A stretch of DNA of 38,589 nucleotides from Cyclobacteriaceae bacterium (GTDB lineage: Bacteria; Bacteroidota; Bacteroidia; Cytophagales; Cyclobacteriaceae). The stretch lies in the NCBI GenBank assembly GCA_020832375.1, contig JAFIEW010000028.1, positions 1 through 38,589 of the forward strand. The letters are read 5' to 3'. Under the pieces are notes generated by a model. The model saw nothing but the letters and a program-made list of their open reading frames with translations, had not been told where the DNA came from and did no database searches. This document shows positions 1 to 8,853 of the stretch, in pieces; position 1 is the first letter of the stretch; the number at the start of each line of letters is the position of its first letter. The translations under genes were made by a program, and so were the position numbers.

Positions 1-70
1 CTTTTCTTTCTTTCATAACTTTACTTTTTGTGTAACGCTATTTTAGGACGGGACACTGATATAATAAGTT

Positions 71-100
71 AAAAACCACCTTTTGAAAGGTGGTTTTTTT
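71..100 (+). terminator. Rho-independent terminator of a gene left of the window
   Basis: A 10-bp perfect stem (74-83 with 86-95, loop TG) runs straight into a T tract. No gene ends between 1 and 70, so it probably ends a + strand transcript whose gene lies outside the window. The A-rich left flank would also allow weak termination on the - strand. Confidence 0.8.
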
Positions 101-321
101 GTTGGACGGAAATGATATTTTTGATTAAAACTTTATTGGGATGTTGTGCTCATACGATCAGGAATATCAAAATCATACTTTCCCAATAAATTTGAATTGT
201 TTTTACTTCCTTTGAATTGACGAAAAGACAGATTCAGTTGATCTTGTCTTCATTACCGATAATTGCTGAAAAAAGGTTTGTAAATATACTTCAAACACGA
301 CGATCATTGAATTTGACTCCA
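101..321. other. Intergenic region with no supported gene
   Basis: I see no convincing gene here. On the - strand, about 38 codons are open from near 250 down to a stop at 133-135, but there is no start codon at the front and I do not recognise the peptide. It could be a gene remnant or chance. Confidence 0.4.
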
Positions 322-356
322 TTTGTCATGGTCTCCGCCTATTATGATTATCTTTG
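322..356 (+). promoter_or_regulatory. Bacteroidota-type promoter for mce
   Basis: TTTG at 322-325, a 23-nt spacer, then TATCTTTG at 349-356 match the known Bacteroidota consensus TTTG-N17-23-TAnnTTTG. The predicted start of transcription is near 363, about 20 nt before the mce start codon. Confidence 0.65.
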
Positions 357-384
357 TAAACGAAAACCCTCTTAAGAGAAAAAC

Positions 385-789
385 ATGTTTAAAAAAGTAG
401 AGCATATCGGAATCGCAGTAAAAAGCTTAAAAGACTCCAATCATCTTTTTGAGAAGCTATTTGGTAAGGAGCACTATAAAATTGAAGCTGTTGAATCGGA
501 AGGGGTAAATACCGCTTTTTTTCAATTGGGAGAAACTAAAATTGAGCTTCTAGAAGCTACTAAAGACGATAGTCCGATCTCAAAATTTATTGAAAAAAAA
601 GGGGAAGGCATTCATCATATTGCTTACGAGGTGGAAGATATTGAAGCAGAAATCAGTCGTCTGAAAGAGGAAGGATTCACTGTGCTCAATGACAAACCCA
701 AAAAAGGCGCGGACAATAAATTGGTGGCCTTTTTACATCCTAAAAGCACGCAAGGAGTTTTAGTTGAAATATGCCAAGAGATTAATTAA
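385..789 (+). CDS. mce: Methylmalonyl-CoA epimerase (VOC fold)
   Basis: A 134-residue protein, full length for the family. It interconverts (2R)- and (2S)-methylmalonyl-CoA in the cytosol, linking succinyl-CoA to propionyl-CoA metabolism. The two halves of the vicinal-oxygen-chelate fold are visible: HIGIAV at the N-terminus and HHIAYEV at residues 77-83. By comparison with the Propionibacterium enzyme, the likely metal ligands are H7, E54 (in KIELLE), H78 and E128 (in VLVEI). The start is the first ATG after a well-placed promoter. No methylmalonyl-CoA mutase is adjacent, so the gene stands alone here. Confidence is high because length, motifs and C-terminal ligand all agree. Confidence 0.93.
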   Translation: MFKKVEHIGIAVKSLKDSNHLFEKLFGKEHYKIEAVESEGVNTAFFQLGETKIELLEATKDDSPISKFIEKKGEGIHHIAYEVEDIEAEISRLKEEGFTVLNDKPKKGADNKLVAFLHPKSTQGVLVEICQEIN

Positions 790-1080
790 AAGCTTTTTGA
801 GAAAGAAAGACTAGCATCAATCTTTTGAGTTGAACTAGAAGAAATTTACGTATTTGAATCAAAAGCGCTATACGAGGCAAAGGGAAATAATGGCTTCCAT
901 TAATAACTAAAATATTAAGAGTAGTCAAGAGAAGAAAGTCTATTTATGATTATTTATCATTGCTTTTCAAAAGCTTAACCAAGTGATATTTTTTTAGATC
1001 AGTAAAAAATGGTTAAATGAAATTCAGAGGACAAAAAGGAGTTTGCATTGAAATAGAACAAGAAAAACAAAATATATAAG

Positions 1081-2112
1081 ATGAAGCGTACAGAACTTAG
1101 TGAAATTGGCGAATTTGGATTAATTGATCGCATTAAGTCACAAACGGCCCTTCAAAACGGCAGTAGTCACCTTGGTATCGGTGACGATGCAGCACTAATT
1201 GATGCTGGCGACCACTATCAAGTGGTAAGTACCGACATGCTTATGGAAGGCATTCACTTTGACCTAAGCTATTGTCCTTTAAAGCATTTAGGCTATAAAG
1301 CAGTAGCAGTGAATGTATCTGATATTGCTGCGATGAATGCCATACCAGAGCAAATTGTAGTATCACTAGCTCTGAGCAACCGCTTTTCACTAGAAGCAAT
1401 AGAAGAACTTTATGCTGGCATTCAACTAGCCTGTGAAAAATATAAGGTAGACCTTGTTGGAGGCGACACCACTGCCTCTCGATCAGGCTTAGGTATATCA
1501 GTTACTGCCATCGGCAGGGTAGAAAAGGGAAAGGAAAGCTTGAGGTCAGGAGCTCAAAATGGAGATATATTAGTGATGACTGGAGCTGGTGGTTCTGCTT
1601 ACCTCGGTTTACAGGTGCTAGAACGTGAAAAACAAGTATACCTAGAAAACCCAAATATGAAGCCTCAACTAGAGAAGTACGAATATGAAGTGGGTCGACA
1701 ACTTAAACCTGAGGCACGACTCGACATCATTCATGAGCTAAAAGAACTAGGAATTAAGCCTACCTCTATGATTGATATTAGTGATGGTTTGGCATCGGAA
1801 GTCTTACATATCAGTAAAAATAGTGGCCTTTCAGCTGTAATCTTTCAAAAAGAACTACCCATAGAAAAATCGACCTGGGAGCTAGCACTAGAGTTTAATC
1901 TTGATCCTTACACCTGCCTGCTTAATGGTGGTGAGGATTATGAATTACTTTTCACTATCTCACAGAGTGATCATGATAAGATTAAAAACATGGCAGACAT
2001 CAGCCTCATCGGCTATATGAGCGCAACTGAAGAACGCTCAGTCATGCGCACAAGATCAGAAACTGTCGTGGAATTGAAAGCTCAAGGCTGGACACATTTC
2101 AACAAATCATAA
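1081..2112 (+). CDS. thiL: Thiamine-monophosphate kinase
   Basis: A 343-residue protein that phosphorylates thiamine monophosphate to thiamine diphosphate, the last step of cofactor synthesis. The motifs of the AIR-synthase-like ATP-binding fold appear in order: GIGDDAALI near residue 32, VSTDMLMEGIHFD near 50, VGGDTTAS near 126, GAGGSAYLGL near 169, IDISDGLASEVLHI near 232, and GGEDYELLFT near 284. The aspartates in GDDAA, GGDTT, ISDGLA and GGEDYE are those expected to bind Mg2+ and phosphates. No thi biosynthesis genes are adjacent and I found no TPP riboswitch in the 290-nt leader. The DUF4442 gene follows after about 100 nt and may be co-transcribed. Confidence 0.95.
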   Translation: MKRTELSEIGEFGLIDRIKSQTALQNGSSHLGIGDDAALIDAGDHYQVVSTDMLMEGIHFDLSYCPLKHLGYKAVAVNVSDIAAMNAIPEQIVVSLALSNRFSLEAIEELYAGIQLACEKYKVDLVGGDTTASRSGLGISVTAIGRVEKGKESLRSGAQNGDILVMTGAGGSAYLGLQVLEREKQVYLENPNMKPQLEKYEYEVGRQLKPEARLDIIHELKELGIKPTSMIDISDGLASEVLHISKNSGLSAVIFQKELPIEKSTWELALEFNLDPYTCLLNGGEDYELLFTISQSDHDKIKNMADISLIGYMSATEERSVMRTRSETVVELKAQGWTHFNKS

Positions 2113-2214
2113 AACAGTAGTTGATTCATATCTAATTCAAATTATTGAAGTGAAAGGTTGTATGCATGCAGCGTAAAGACCACCCTTATACTTCATATTA
2201 TCAACGATTTCAAA

Positions 2215-2676
2215 ATGAAACTCCTTAGTCAAAGAAGAAGAATAAAACTCATCAACTATTACCCTCCTTTTATTGGGGCAGGTGTAAAAGTAACGCATTT
2301 AAGCAAGGACTTTAAAGAATTGGATGTCGCAATGAAGCTCACCTGGTATAACCGTAACTTGGTAGGCGTCCACTTCGGCGGTTCACTATTTTCAATGTGC
2401 GACCCCTTCTATATGCTGATGCTTATGCAGGTGCTTGGTAGAGACTATATCGTATGGGACAAAGCTGCAAGCATTCGTTTCCGGAAGCCTGGTAAAGGTA
2501 CAGTAAAGGCAGCTTTTCGGATAACTGATGAGAAAGTAAATGAAATCCGCACTCATGTAGCTGAACATGGCAAAGGGGACTTTATTTTTCATGTAGATGT
2601 TACCGATAGTGGTGGCGATGTAGTAGCTGCCTTGGAAAAAACCATTTATGTAAGAAGAAAAGATTTCAAAGGTTAA
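2215..2676 (+). CDS. DUF4442 hotdog-fold protein (putative thioesterase)
   Basis: A 153-residue protein resembling DUF4442 proteins, which are predicted to have the hotdog fold of PaaI-type acyl-CoA thioesterases. The segments RRIKLINYYPPFIGAGVKV, NLVGVHFGGSLFSMCDPFY and FRKPGKGTVKAAFRI follow the usual family order. I chose the ATG at 2215 because the family normally begins just before RRRIKLINYYPP. An upstream in-frame ATG at 2158 would add a 19-residue tail with no counterpart that I know. The real substrate is unknown. It is probably transcribed with thiL; the repeat cluster at 2693-2802 lies just behind its stop codon. Confidence 0.78.
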   Translation: MKLLSQRRRIKLINYYPPFIGAGVKVTHLSKDFKELDVAMKLTWYNRNLVGVHFGGSLFSMCDPFYMLMLMQVLGRDYIVWDKAASIRFRKPGKGTVKAAFRITDEKVNEIRTHVAEHGKGDFIFHVDVTDSGGDVVAALEKTIYVRRKDFKG

Positions 2677-2692
2677 GCCAATTCTCATTTAG

Positions 2693-2802
2693 GTGGGATG
2701 CTGACTTAGATCTTCATCCCACGCTAAAAAAACCTGACAAGATAAACCACCTGCTTATTTTTTAACCAGGATGATAGGATATATTATCATCTTACGCTAA
2801 AA
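2693..2802. repeat. Two tandem GGGATGAG-family hairpins
   Basis: Two hairpins of the dispersed intergenic repeat family lie side by side. The first pairs GGGATG (2695-2700) with CATCCC (2715-2720), followed by ACGCTAAAA. The second is a degenerate copy pairing GATGATA (2770-2776) with TATCATC (2785-2791), followed by TTACGCTAAAA. The shared tail CGCTAAAA after both right arms shows that they are related. A lone half-site, TTCATCCCAATCC, lies at 2847-2859. Confidence 0.65.
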
Positions 2803-2924
2803 CTTTTCAAACAAACTTGCTACCTCTTAGCAACCATAAGCTCTGTTCATCCCAATCCAAAAACATCAGCGGATAAATTCAGTACAATCATACATAATTA
2901 TTTTTAACCTTTAAATAGTACGTA

Positions 2925-3536
2925 ATGAAAGTATTGGTGATAGGAGCGAATGGTAAAATTGGGCAAATGATTTCAAAGAGGCTGCATGAGAGTAAGGAGC
3001 ATGAATTGCGGGCAATGGTTCGTAAGGAAGAGCAGCAGAAAAAGTACGAAGATATGGGCTATGATACGGTACTTTGCTCGCTTGAGGCAAGTGTGGACGA
3101 AATAGCCGACGCTATGCAAGGTGTTGATGCGGTAATTTTTACGGCAGGCTCTGGAGGTAGTACAGGACCAGATATGACCTTGCTAATCGACCTTGATGGC
3201 GCTGTCAAGAGTATGGAAGCAGCTGAAAAAGTAGGTGTTAAACGCTATGTGATGATCAGCGCACTGCAAGCACACAATAGGGAAAACTGGAGTGAAAAGA
3301 TAAAGCCATACTTTGTAGCGAAACACTACGCTGATCGCATGTTGGAGCATTCTAAGCTAGATTACACCATCTTAAGACCTGGAGGTCTAACCGACGAGGC
3401 TGGTGACGGAAAGATACAAAAGGCTGAGAACTTAGACAGAGGCACTATCAGTAGAGAAAGCGTAGCCATTGAAGCGGTTAAGATATTGACTGATCAGTCA
3501 AGCTACGGTAAAGGCTATGACTTACTCGACGCATAG
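2925..3536 (+). CDS. NAD(P)-binding atypical SDR (YwnB/NmrA-like)
   Basis: A 203-residue Rossmann-fold protein with the nucleotide-binding motif GANGKIGQ at residues 7-14, then VDAVIFTAGSGG near residue 70 and VKRYVMISALQAH near 105. These match the 'NAD(P)H-binding' atypical SDR family that includes Bacillus YwnB and flavin-reductase-like proteins. The YxxxK pair may be represented by YFVAKHYADRML. The reaction is not known from sequence. It has its own strong terminator at 3570-3600, so it is probably a monocistronic unit. Confidence 0.85.
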   Translation: MKVLVIGANGKIGQMISKRLHESKEHELRAMVRKEEQQKKYEDMGYDTVLCSLEASVDEIADAMQGVDAVIFTAGSGGSTGPDMTLLIDLDGAVKSMEAAEKVGVKRYVMISALQAHNRENWSEKIKPYFVAKHYADRMLEHSKLDYTILRPGGLTDEAGDGKIQKAENLDRGTISRESVAIEAVKILTDQSSYGKGYDLLDA

Positions 3537-3569
3537 TTAGGTTGAAACCGATCAACCTTATAATATTTG

Positions 3570-3600
3570 AAAAAGCATCTTTTGACAAGATGCTTTTTTA
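3570..3600 (+). terminator. Rho-independent terminator of the 203-aa reductase gene
   Basis: The stem AAAAGCATCTT / AAGATGCTTTT (3571-3581 with 3587-3597, loop TTGAC) is followed by a T-rich tract, 33 nt after the stop codon. The A-rich left side could give weak termination on the other strand. Confidence 0.85.
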
Positions 3601-3705
3601 TTTTAAATAAGGATGAAACTGTTTTTAGTAAACACTCTTTTGTTATTGACAATTTAGAACTGTTGTTTTAAGTTACTAGCTTTAAGCTTATAAAACATCT
3701 ACTTC

Positions 3706-5151
3706 ATGCGGGTATTATTAACTGGAGCCACTGGATATGTAGGCAAACGCCTTTTTTATAGTCTCATTGAGGCAGGTTATGACGTATACCCTTGTGTACG
3801 TGACAGTTCGCGCCTAGCAGCTGATGATTTAACCAAGCAGTCGATTGAAATCGTTGAGGCTGATTTTTTAGATGAAAATAAAATCCCCGAATTTCCTAAA
3901 GAGCTTGATGTTGCCTTTTACTTGATTCATTCTATGAGCATGTCAGGCGATGATTTTGACACGAAAGAGAAAACATGTGCGCTCAATTTTCGCAAAGCGA
4001 TGGAGGCCTGCGGCATCAAACAAGTCATTTACTTAGGTGGCATTGTCAATGATGAGGCCAACAAGTCTAAACACCTTCGCTCAAGAGAAGAAGTAGGAGA
4101 CTTCCTGAAAAGTGAACACTACGCGCTTACCAACCTAAGAGCGGGTATTGTGGTAGGTTCAGGCAGTGCGTCCTTTGAGATCATAAGGGACTTAGTGGAT
4201 AAATTACCCCTTATGATTGCACCGAAGTGGTTGAACACCCGCTGCCAGCCGATTGGAATTAGAGATGTATTGAGTCATCTTATTGGGGTAATTGGGCGAG
4301 AAGATTGCTACAACGAAACCTATGACATCGGCGGACCCGATATACTGAAATACCGAGACATGCTCATGCAGTTTGCTGAGGTAAGGGGATTTAAAAGATA
4401 TATCTATACCGTACCAGTGATGAGTCCTCGCTTAAGTGGCTATTGGCTATATTTTATTACTCGAACAAGTTATCAGTTAGCCACCCACTTAGTAGACAGC
4501 ATGAAAGCGGAGGTAGTCTGCAATGATAAGCGACTTGAAGAGAAGCTACAGCTTCAACCGATGGACTATCGATCAGCGGTGCGGCTTGCTTTTTCGAGGA
4601 TATCACAAAATAAAATACCTAGTAGCTGGAAGGATGCACTTAGCAGCAGCCGCAGAACTGCAGATCTGTTTGAATTCATTGAGGTACCTGATCAAGCGGT
4701 GCTGAAAGACTTTCAAAAAACTAAGATTGACCTTGGTGACAAAGAACACATCATAGATCGGCTTTGGAAAATTGGAGGAGATAATGGTTGGTATCATGCA
4801 GATTTTCTTTGGAAGATAAGGGGAATAATCGATAAGTTTTTCGGTGGAGTGGGGCTTCGCAGAGGGAGAACCCATCCGAGCGAGATTAAAACTGGAGATG
4901 CACTGGACTTTTGGCGAGTGCTCTATGCAAATAAAGACCAAGGCAGACTGCTTCTTTTTGCGGAAATGAAGCTACCAGGTGAAGCTTGGCTGGAGTTTCG
5001 GATCAGTGAAGAAAACAAACAACACTATTTGGAGCAGCGCGCCACCTTCCGACCAAAAGGTTGGCTAGGAAGGTTGTACTGGCTGGCAGTGCTACCACTT
5101 CATGCGATTATTTTTAGAGGGATGTTAAGGTCGATCGTTGAAAAGGCTTAG
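3706..5151 (+). CDS. SDR epimerase-like protein with C-terminal DUF2867
   Basis: A 481-residue two-domain protein. Residues 1 to about 290 are an atypical SDR/NmrA Rossmann domain with GATGYVGKRL at 7-16, AFYLIHSMS near 85 and KQVIYLGGIV near 110. Residues from about 320 to the end match DUF2867, with RGRTHPSEIKTGDALDFWRV and the final RPKGWLGRLYWLAVLPLH. This fusion is widespread in Bacteroidota and Actinobacteria. It is often annotated as a nucleoside-diphosphate-sugar epimerase, but no substrate is established. The truncated MITE-like copy begins 3 bp after the stop codon, and I saw no classical terminator before it. Confidence 0.87.
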   Translation: MRVLLTGATGYVGKRLFYSLIEAGYDVYPCVRDSSRLAADDLTKQSIEIVEADFLDENKIPEFPKELDVAFYLIHSMSMSGDDFDTKEKTCALNFRKAMEACGIKQVIYLGGIVNDEANKSKHLRSREEVGDFLKSEHYALTNLRAGIVVGSGSASFEIIRDLVDKLPLMIAPKWLNTRCQPIGIRDVLSHLIGVIGREDCYNETYDIGGPDILKYRDMLMQFAEVRGFKRYIYTVPVMSPRLSGYWLYFITRTSYQLATHLVDSMKAEVVCNDKRLEEKLQLQPMDYRSAVRLAFSRISQNKIPSSWKDALSSSRRTADLFEFIEVPDQAVLKDFQKTKIDLGDKEHIIDRLWKIGGDNGWYHADFLWKIRGIIDKFFGGVGLRRGRTHPSEIKTGDALDFWRVLYANKDQGRLLLFAEMKLPGEAWLEFRISEENKQHYLEQRATFRPKGWLGRLYWLAVLPLHAIIFRGMLRSIVEKA

Positions 5152-5154
5152 TTA

Positions 5155-5225
5155 GGACCTGCTTAAAAACAGCTAAATTGTTGATAAATAAATCATAAAG
5201 TCTATACTTCATTTATTTGAGTGCA
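5155..5225. repeat. Truncated copy of the 89-bp MITE-like element
   Basis: This stretch aligns with the reverse complement of 33560-33648 over about 71 bp with 6 mismatches that I counted by eye. It begins at the element's terminus (GGACCTGCTTAAAAA, against GGGTCTGCTTAAAAA) and ends at GAGTGCA, where the remaining arm with the second terminal repeat is missing. It starts 3 bp downstream of the preceding stop codon and is flanked on the left by TA. Confidence 0.8.
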
Positions 5226-5334
5226 CGGGGTTTGATAAAAAATGGTGAAAATGCTTAAGATAAAAACCAATTCTCTTCTAGCCCTGAAAATTGCTCTGAA
5301 CTTGCTCCTGTTGCCTAAATAACTCCACATTAAT

Positions 5335-5368
5335 AAAAAACCCCGGAGGCAATCAAGTCTCCGGGTTC
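5335..5368 (-). terminator. Rho-independent terminator of secA
   Basis: Read on the - strand, CTCCGGG... is mirrored as CCCGGAG (5342-5348 with 5359-5365, 10-nt loop) and followed by a T tract (A run at 5335-5340 on +). It lies 24 nt after the secA stop codon. The GC-rich stem stands out from the AT-rich surroundings. Confidence 0.88.
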
Positions 5369-5392
5369 CCAACAATTTCCTGAAAATATCTA

Positions 5393-8300
5393 TTAGTCAT
5401 CGATCAGTATACACTTATTAGCGAGTACATCTTGCTCTACTGTCTTGTACTTCACTCCTTTCTTTATCGACCCGTCCTGATACTGAACGGTAACTTTATC
5501 ATTTCTCCCTGCAACTTTCTGGCTAGCAATAGGCTTTTGTTTTTCTACCGGCGGCCGATTGGCAGCACCTTGCTGACCACCACCAGAAAGTAGCGAACGA
5601 GACTCTTCTTTTTTCTCATTGAGTGCAACACGCTTGCGCTCTCTCGCCTCCTCCACTTCATCCGCTTGTCTTACCGGAATATGTGACTTCACCAAGAAAG
5701 TAACGGTCTCCTCATTCACTCTTGCAATGAATCGTTTGAATAGCTCAAAGCCTTCAAACTTATAGATCAACAATGGATCTTTTTGCTCATAGACCGCATT
5801 TTGTACCGACTGCTTCAAGTCGTCCATATCGCGTAAATGCTCCTTCCACACCATGTCAATAATAGCCAAGGCGATAATCTTCTCCATCGCGCTAATGAGC
5901 TCTTTACCTTCGGTGTCGAGGCATTTACTCAAGGAGGTTACGACTCCAATTTCTTTTGTGCCATCGGTAAATGGAACGACAATATTTTCAACGGTAGCTC
6001 CTTTTTTAGCATGTACACGCTCAAGGATAGGCATAGCCTTTTGAAGAATAGCTTGATTCTTCTCAGCATAGCGCTTAAGCAAAGCTGCATGCAATCGATC
6101 CATCAATTCTTGATCTGATAAGGCATGGAATTCATCCTCCGTAATTTGAAAATCCATCCCTAACACTGAAAGTACGGTAAGCTTAAAGCTATCGTAGCCC
6201 TCAGCACCTTTAGTGCTCACCACAATATCTTCGCAGGTATCATGGAACATATTTTGAATGTCTACCTGTAGTCGCTCTCCATACAATGCATTCTTACGGC
6301 GCGTATAGATTACTTCACGCTGTGAGTTCATCACATCATCATACTCCAAAAGACGCTTTCTAATGGCGAAGTTGTTTTCCTCCACCTTCTTCTGTGCACG
6401 CTCGATTGAGCTAGTTACCATGCTGTGTTCTATTACCTCCCCTTCTTCCAGACCGAAGCGATCCATCAGCTTGGCGATTCTATCAGAACCAAACATCCTC
6501 ATTAAGTTATCTTCAAGTGAGACAAAGAACTGAGAAGAACCAACATCACCCTGTCTACCGGCTCTACCTCTCAGCTGGCGGTCTACCCTTCTACTTTCAT
6601 GACGCTCGGTACCGATAATCGCTAATCCACCAGCTTCTTTCGACTCTGGCGTCAACTTAATATCTGTACCACGACCCGCCATATTAGTGGCAATGGTCAC
6701 CGTGCCTGGCTTACCTGCTTCCGCAACCACATCTGCCTCGCGAGCGTGTTGCTTAGCATTGAGTACTTGGTGCTTAATTTTCCTAAGGTTAAGCATCCTA
6801 CTTAATAATTCTGATATCTCAACAGAGGTAGTACCAACAAGCACTGGTCTACCTTCACCAGTCAGGCGTTGGATCTCCTCCGCAACTGCATTGAATTTTT
6901 CCCTTGCCGTTTTATACACTAAGTCATTGCGGTCATCGCGAGAAATCTTTCTGTTCGTAGGAATCACCACTACATCAAGCTCATAGATTTGCCAAAATTC
7001 ACCCGCTTCCGTTTCTGCAGTACCCGTCATCCCTGCTAACTTATGGTACATGCGGAAATAGTTTTGCAAGGTGATCGTTGCGTAAGTTTGGGTGGCATCT
7101 TCGATCTTCACATTTTCCTTCGCCTCGATAGCTTGATGCAGACCATCAGAATAGCGACGTCCTTCCATCACCCGACCCGTTTGCTCATCTACAATTTGCA
7201 CCTTATCATTAACAATGATGTATTCTGTATCTTTCTCAAACAAGGTGTAGGCTTTCAGTAATTGATTAACCGTATGTATTCTCTGACTTTTTTCCGAATA
7301 GTCACGTAGCAACTCATCTTTCTTTTGAAGCATTTCCGCTTCAGTATAGCTCTCGTCCCTCTCTAAAGCGGCAATGGCCATCCCTATATCAGGTAGAATA
7401 AAGAAATTAGCATCATCACCTGTTTTGGTGATAGTTTCAATTCCTTTATCCGTGAGATCTATGGTGTTATTTTTCTCTTCAATGGTAAAGTAAAGTGGTG
7501 CATCAGCCTCAGGCATCATCTTCGAGTTGTCTTGCAGGTAGAAGTTTTCTGTCTTCTGCATGATCTGCCTCATACCAGGTTCACTCAAAAACTTAATCAA
7601 AGGCTTATACTTTGGCATCCCTCTAAAGCAACGGAATAGCGCCAATCCACCTTCTTTTTCGTCACCTTCTTTGATGAGTCGCTTGGCATCGTTGAGCAAC
7701 TGGCCGACCATTTTTTTCTGCTGCTCCACAAGCATCGACACCCGCGGCTTCAACTCATAAAATTCATGCTGATCACCTTTAGGCACGGGACCAGATATAA
7801 TTAATGGCGTACGAGCCTCATCAATCAACACAGAGTCCACCTCATCGACCATTGCATAGTGATGCTTGCGTTGCACAAGTTCCTCAGGCTTACGCGCCAT
7901 ATTATCACGCAAATAGTCGAAGCCAAACTCATTATTCGTTCCGTAGGTAACATCGGCAAGATAGGCTTGTCTTCTCTCCTCGCTGTTTGATGGATGCTTG
8001 TCCACGCAATCCACTCGCATACCATGAAACTCAAACAATGGCGCCATCCACTCGCTATCTCGCTTCGCCAGATAATCATTTACCGTCACTATGTGTACCC
8101 CTTTACCAGCTAGAGCATTCAAAAAAGCAGGTAAAGTAGCTACTAAAGTTTTACCCTCACCTGTTGCCATCTCTGCAATAGCTCCATTGTGAAGTACCAC
8201 ACCACCAATAAGCTGCACATCGTAATGGAGCATATCCCAAGTCACCTCAGTACCCGCTGCAAGCCATTTATTGTACCATACAGCCTGCTCACCTTTGATC

Positions 8301-8752
8301 TCCACATGCTTTTTCTCAGCTGCCATCAGCCTGTCGTGATCTGTAGCGGTGACCACAAGCTGCTTATTTTCTTTCAGTCTGCGAGCGGTCTCTTTTACTA
8401 CTGCAAATCCCTCAGGTAAAATCTCTTTCAAAATAACTTCAAGCCGCTCATTAGCCTTTTCATCCAAAGCATCTACCTCATCGTAGCGCTGCTCTTTTTG
8501 CTCTAGCGGCATATCAGGATTATCTGCAACTTCTTGTCTCAATGCGGCTTGACGCTCTTCAAACTCACGCAATCCTTCTTTAATCCTTGCTTTCAAATCA
8601 GCCGATATCTCCCTAATTTCATCATCCGTCTTGTCGGCAAGCGTCGCATAATACTCATTGATCTGATCTACAAGAGGTAATATTTTCTTAATGTCCTTAT
8701 CTGACTTTGTACCAAAAATCTTGGTAATCCCCTTGGTAATAAACTCTATCAT
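5393..8752 (-). CDS. secA: Protein translocase ATPase SecA
   Basis: An 1,119-residue ATP-driven motor of the Sec translocon that pushes preproteins through SecYEG. It is long, as is usual in Bacteroidota. Nucleotide-binding domain 1 has the Walker A motif TGEGKT near residue 196 and DEVDSVLIDEARTPLIISG near 300. Domain 2 has NMAGRGTDI and QLRGRAGRQGD near 725. The helical scaffold and C-terminal linker follow. An insertion is visible around residues 340-420 between the pre-protein cross-linking region and NBD2. The C-terminus lacks the CxCxnCH zinc motif seen in E. coli SecA, ending instead in a basic, Gln/Lys-rich tail. dapF lies 101 nt upstream on the same strand and may share its transcript; a terminator follows. 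Confidence 0.98.
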   Translation of the reverse strand: MIEFITKGITKIFGTKSDKDIKKILPLVDQINEYYATLADKTDDEIREISADLKARIKEGLREFEERQAALRQEVADNPDMPLEQKEQRYDEVDALDEKANERLEVILKEILPEGFAVVKETARRLKENKQLVVTATDHDRLMAAEKKHVEIKGEQAVWYNKWLAAGTEVTWDMLHYDVQLIGGVVLHNGAIAEMATGEGKTLVATLPAFLNALAGKGVHIVTVNDYLAKRDSEWMAPLFEFHGMRVDCVDKHPSNSEERRQAYLADVTYGTNNEFGFDYLRDNMARKPEELVQRKHHYAMVDEVDSVLIDEARTPLIISGPVPKGDQHEFYELKPRVSMLVEQQKKMVGQLLNDAKRLIKEGDEKEGGLALFRCFRGMPKYKPLIKFLSEPGMRQIMQKTENFYLQDNSKMMPEADAPLYFTIEEKNNTIDLTDKGIETITKTGDDANFFILPDIGMAIAALERDESYTEAEMLQKKDELLRDYSEKSQRIHTVNQLLKAYTLFEKDTEYIIVNDKVQIVDEQTGRVMEGRRYSDGLHQAIEAKENVKIEDATQTYATITLQNYFRMYHKLAGMTGTAETEAGEFWQIYELDVVVIPTNRKISRDDRNDLVYKTAREKFNAVAEEIQRLTGEGRPVLVGTTSVEISELLSRMLNLRKIKHQVLNAKQHAREADVVAEAGKPGTVTIATNMAGRGTDIKLTPESKEAGGLAIIGTERHESRRVDRQLRGRAGRQGDVGSSQFFVSLEDNLMRMFGSDRIAKLMDRFGLEEGEVIEHSMVTSSIERAQKKVEENNFAIRKRLLEYDDVMNSQREVIYTRRKNALYGERLQVDIQNMFHDTCEDIVVSTKGAEGYDSFKLTVLSVLGMDFQITEDEFHALSDQELMDRLHAALLKRYAEKNQAILQKAMPILERVHAKKGATVENIVVPFTDGTKEIGVVTSLSKCLDTEGKELISAMEKIIALAIIDMVWKEHLRDMDDLKQSVQNAVYEQKDPLLIYKFEGFELFKRFIARVNEETVTFLVKSHIPVRQADEVEEARERKRVALNEKKEESRSLLSGGGQQGAANRPPVEKQKPIASQKVAGRNDKVTVQYQDGSIKKGVKYKTVEQDVLANKCILIDD

Positions 8753-8853
8753 TGTATAATTCTTATTTTTCTATTTTCTTATCAAAAAGTTGGAATCATT
8801 TAATATACCAACTCAAGCTAATATCCATTCAGACGATTTAAACACCCTGAACT

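Noticed and set aside
133-250. About 38 open codons on - in the left intergenic region
   Set aside because: No start codon at the front, a stop upstream and no recognisable family; kept only as a possible remnant.
2158-2214. Upstream ATG for the DUF4442 gene
   Set aside because: It would add a 19-residue extension with no counterpart in the family; the ATG at 2215 gives the usual N-terminus.
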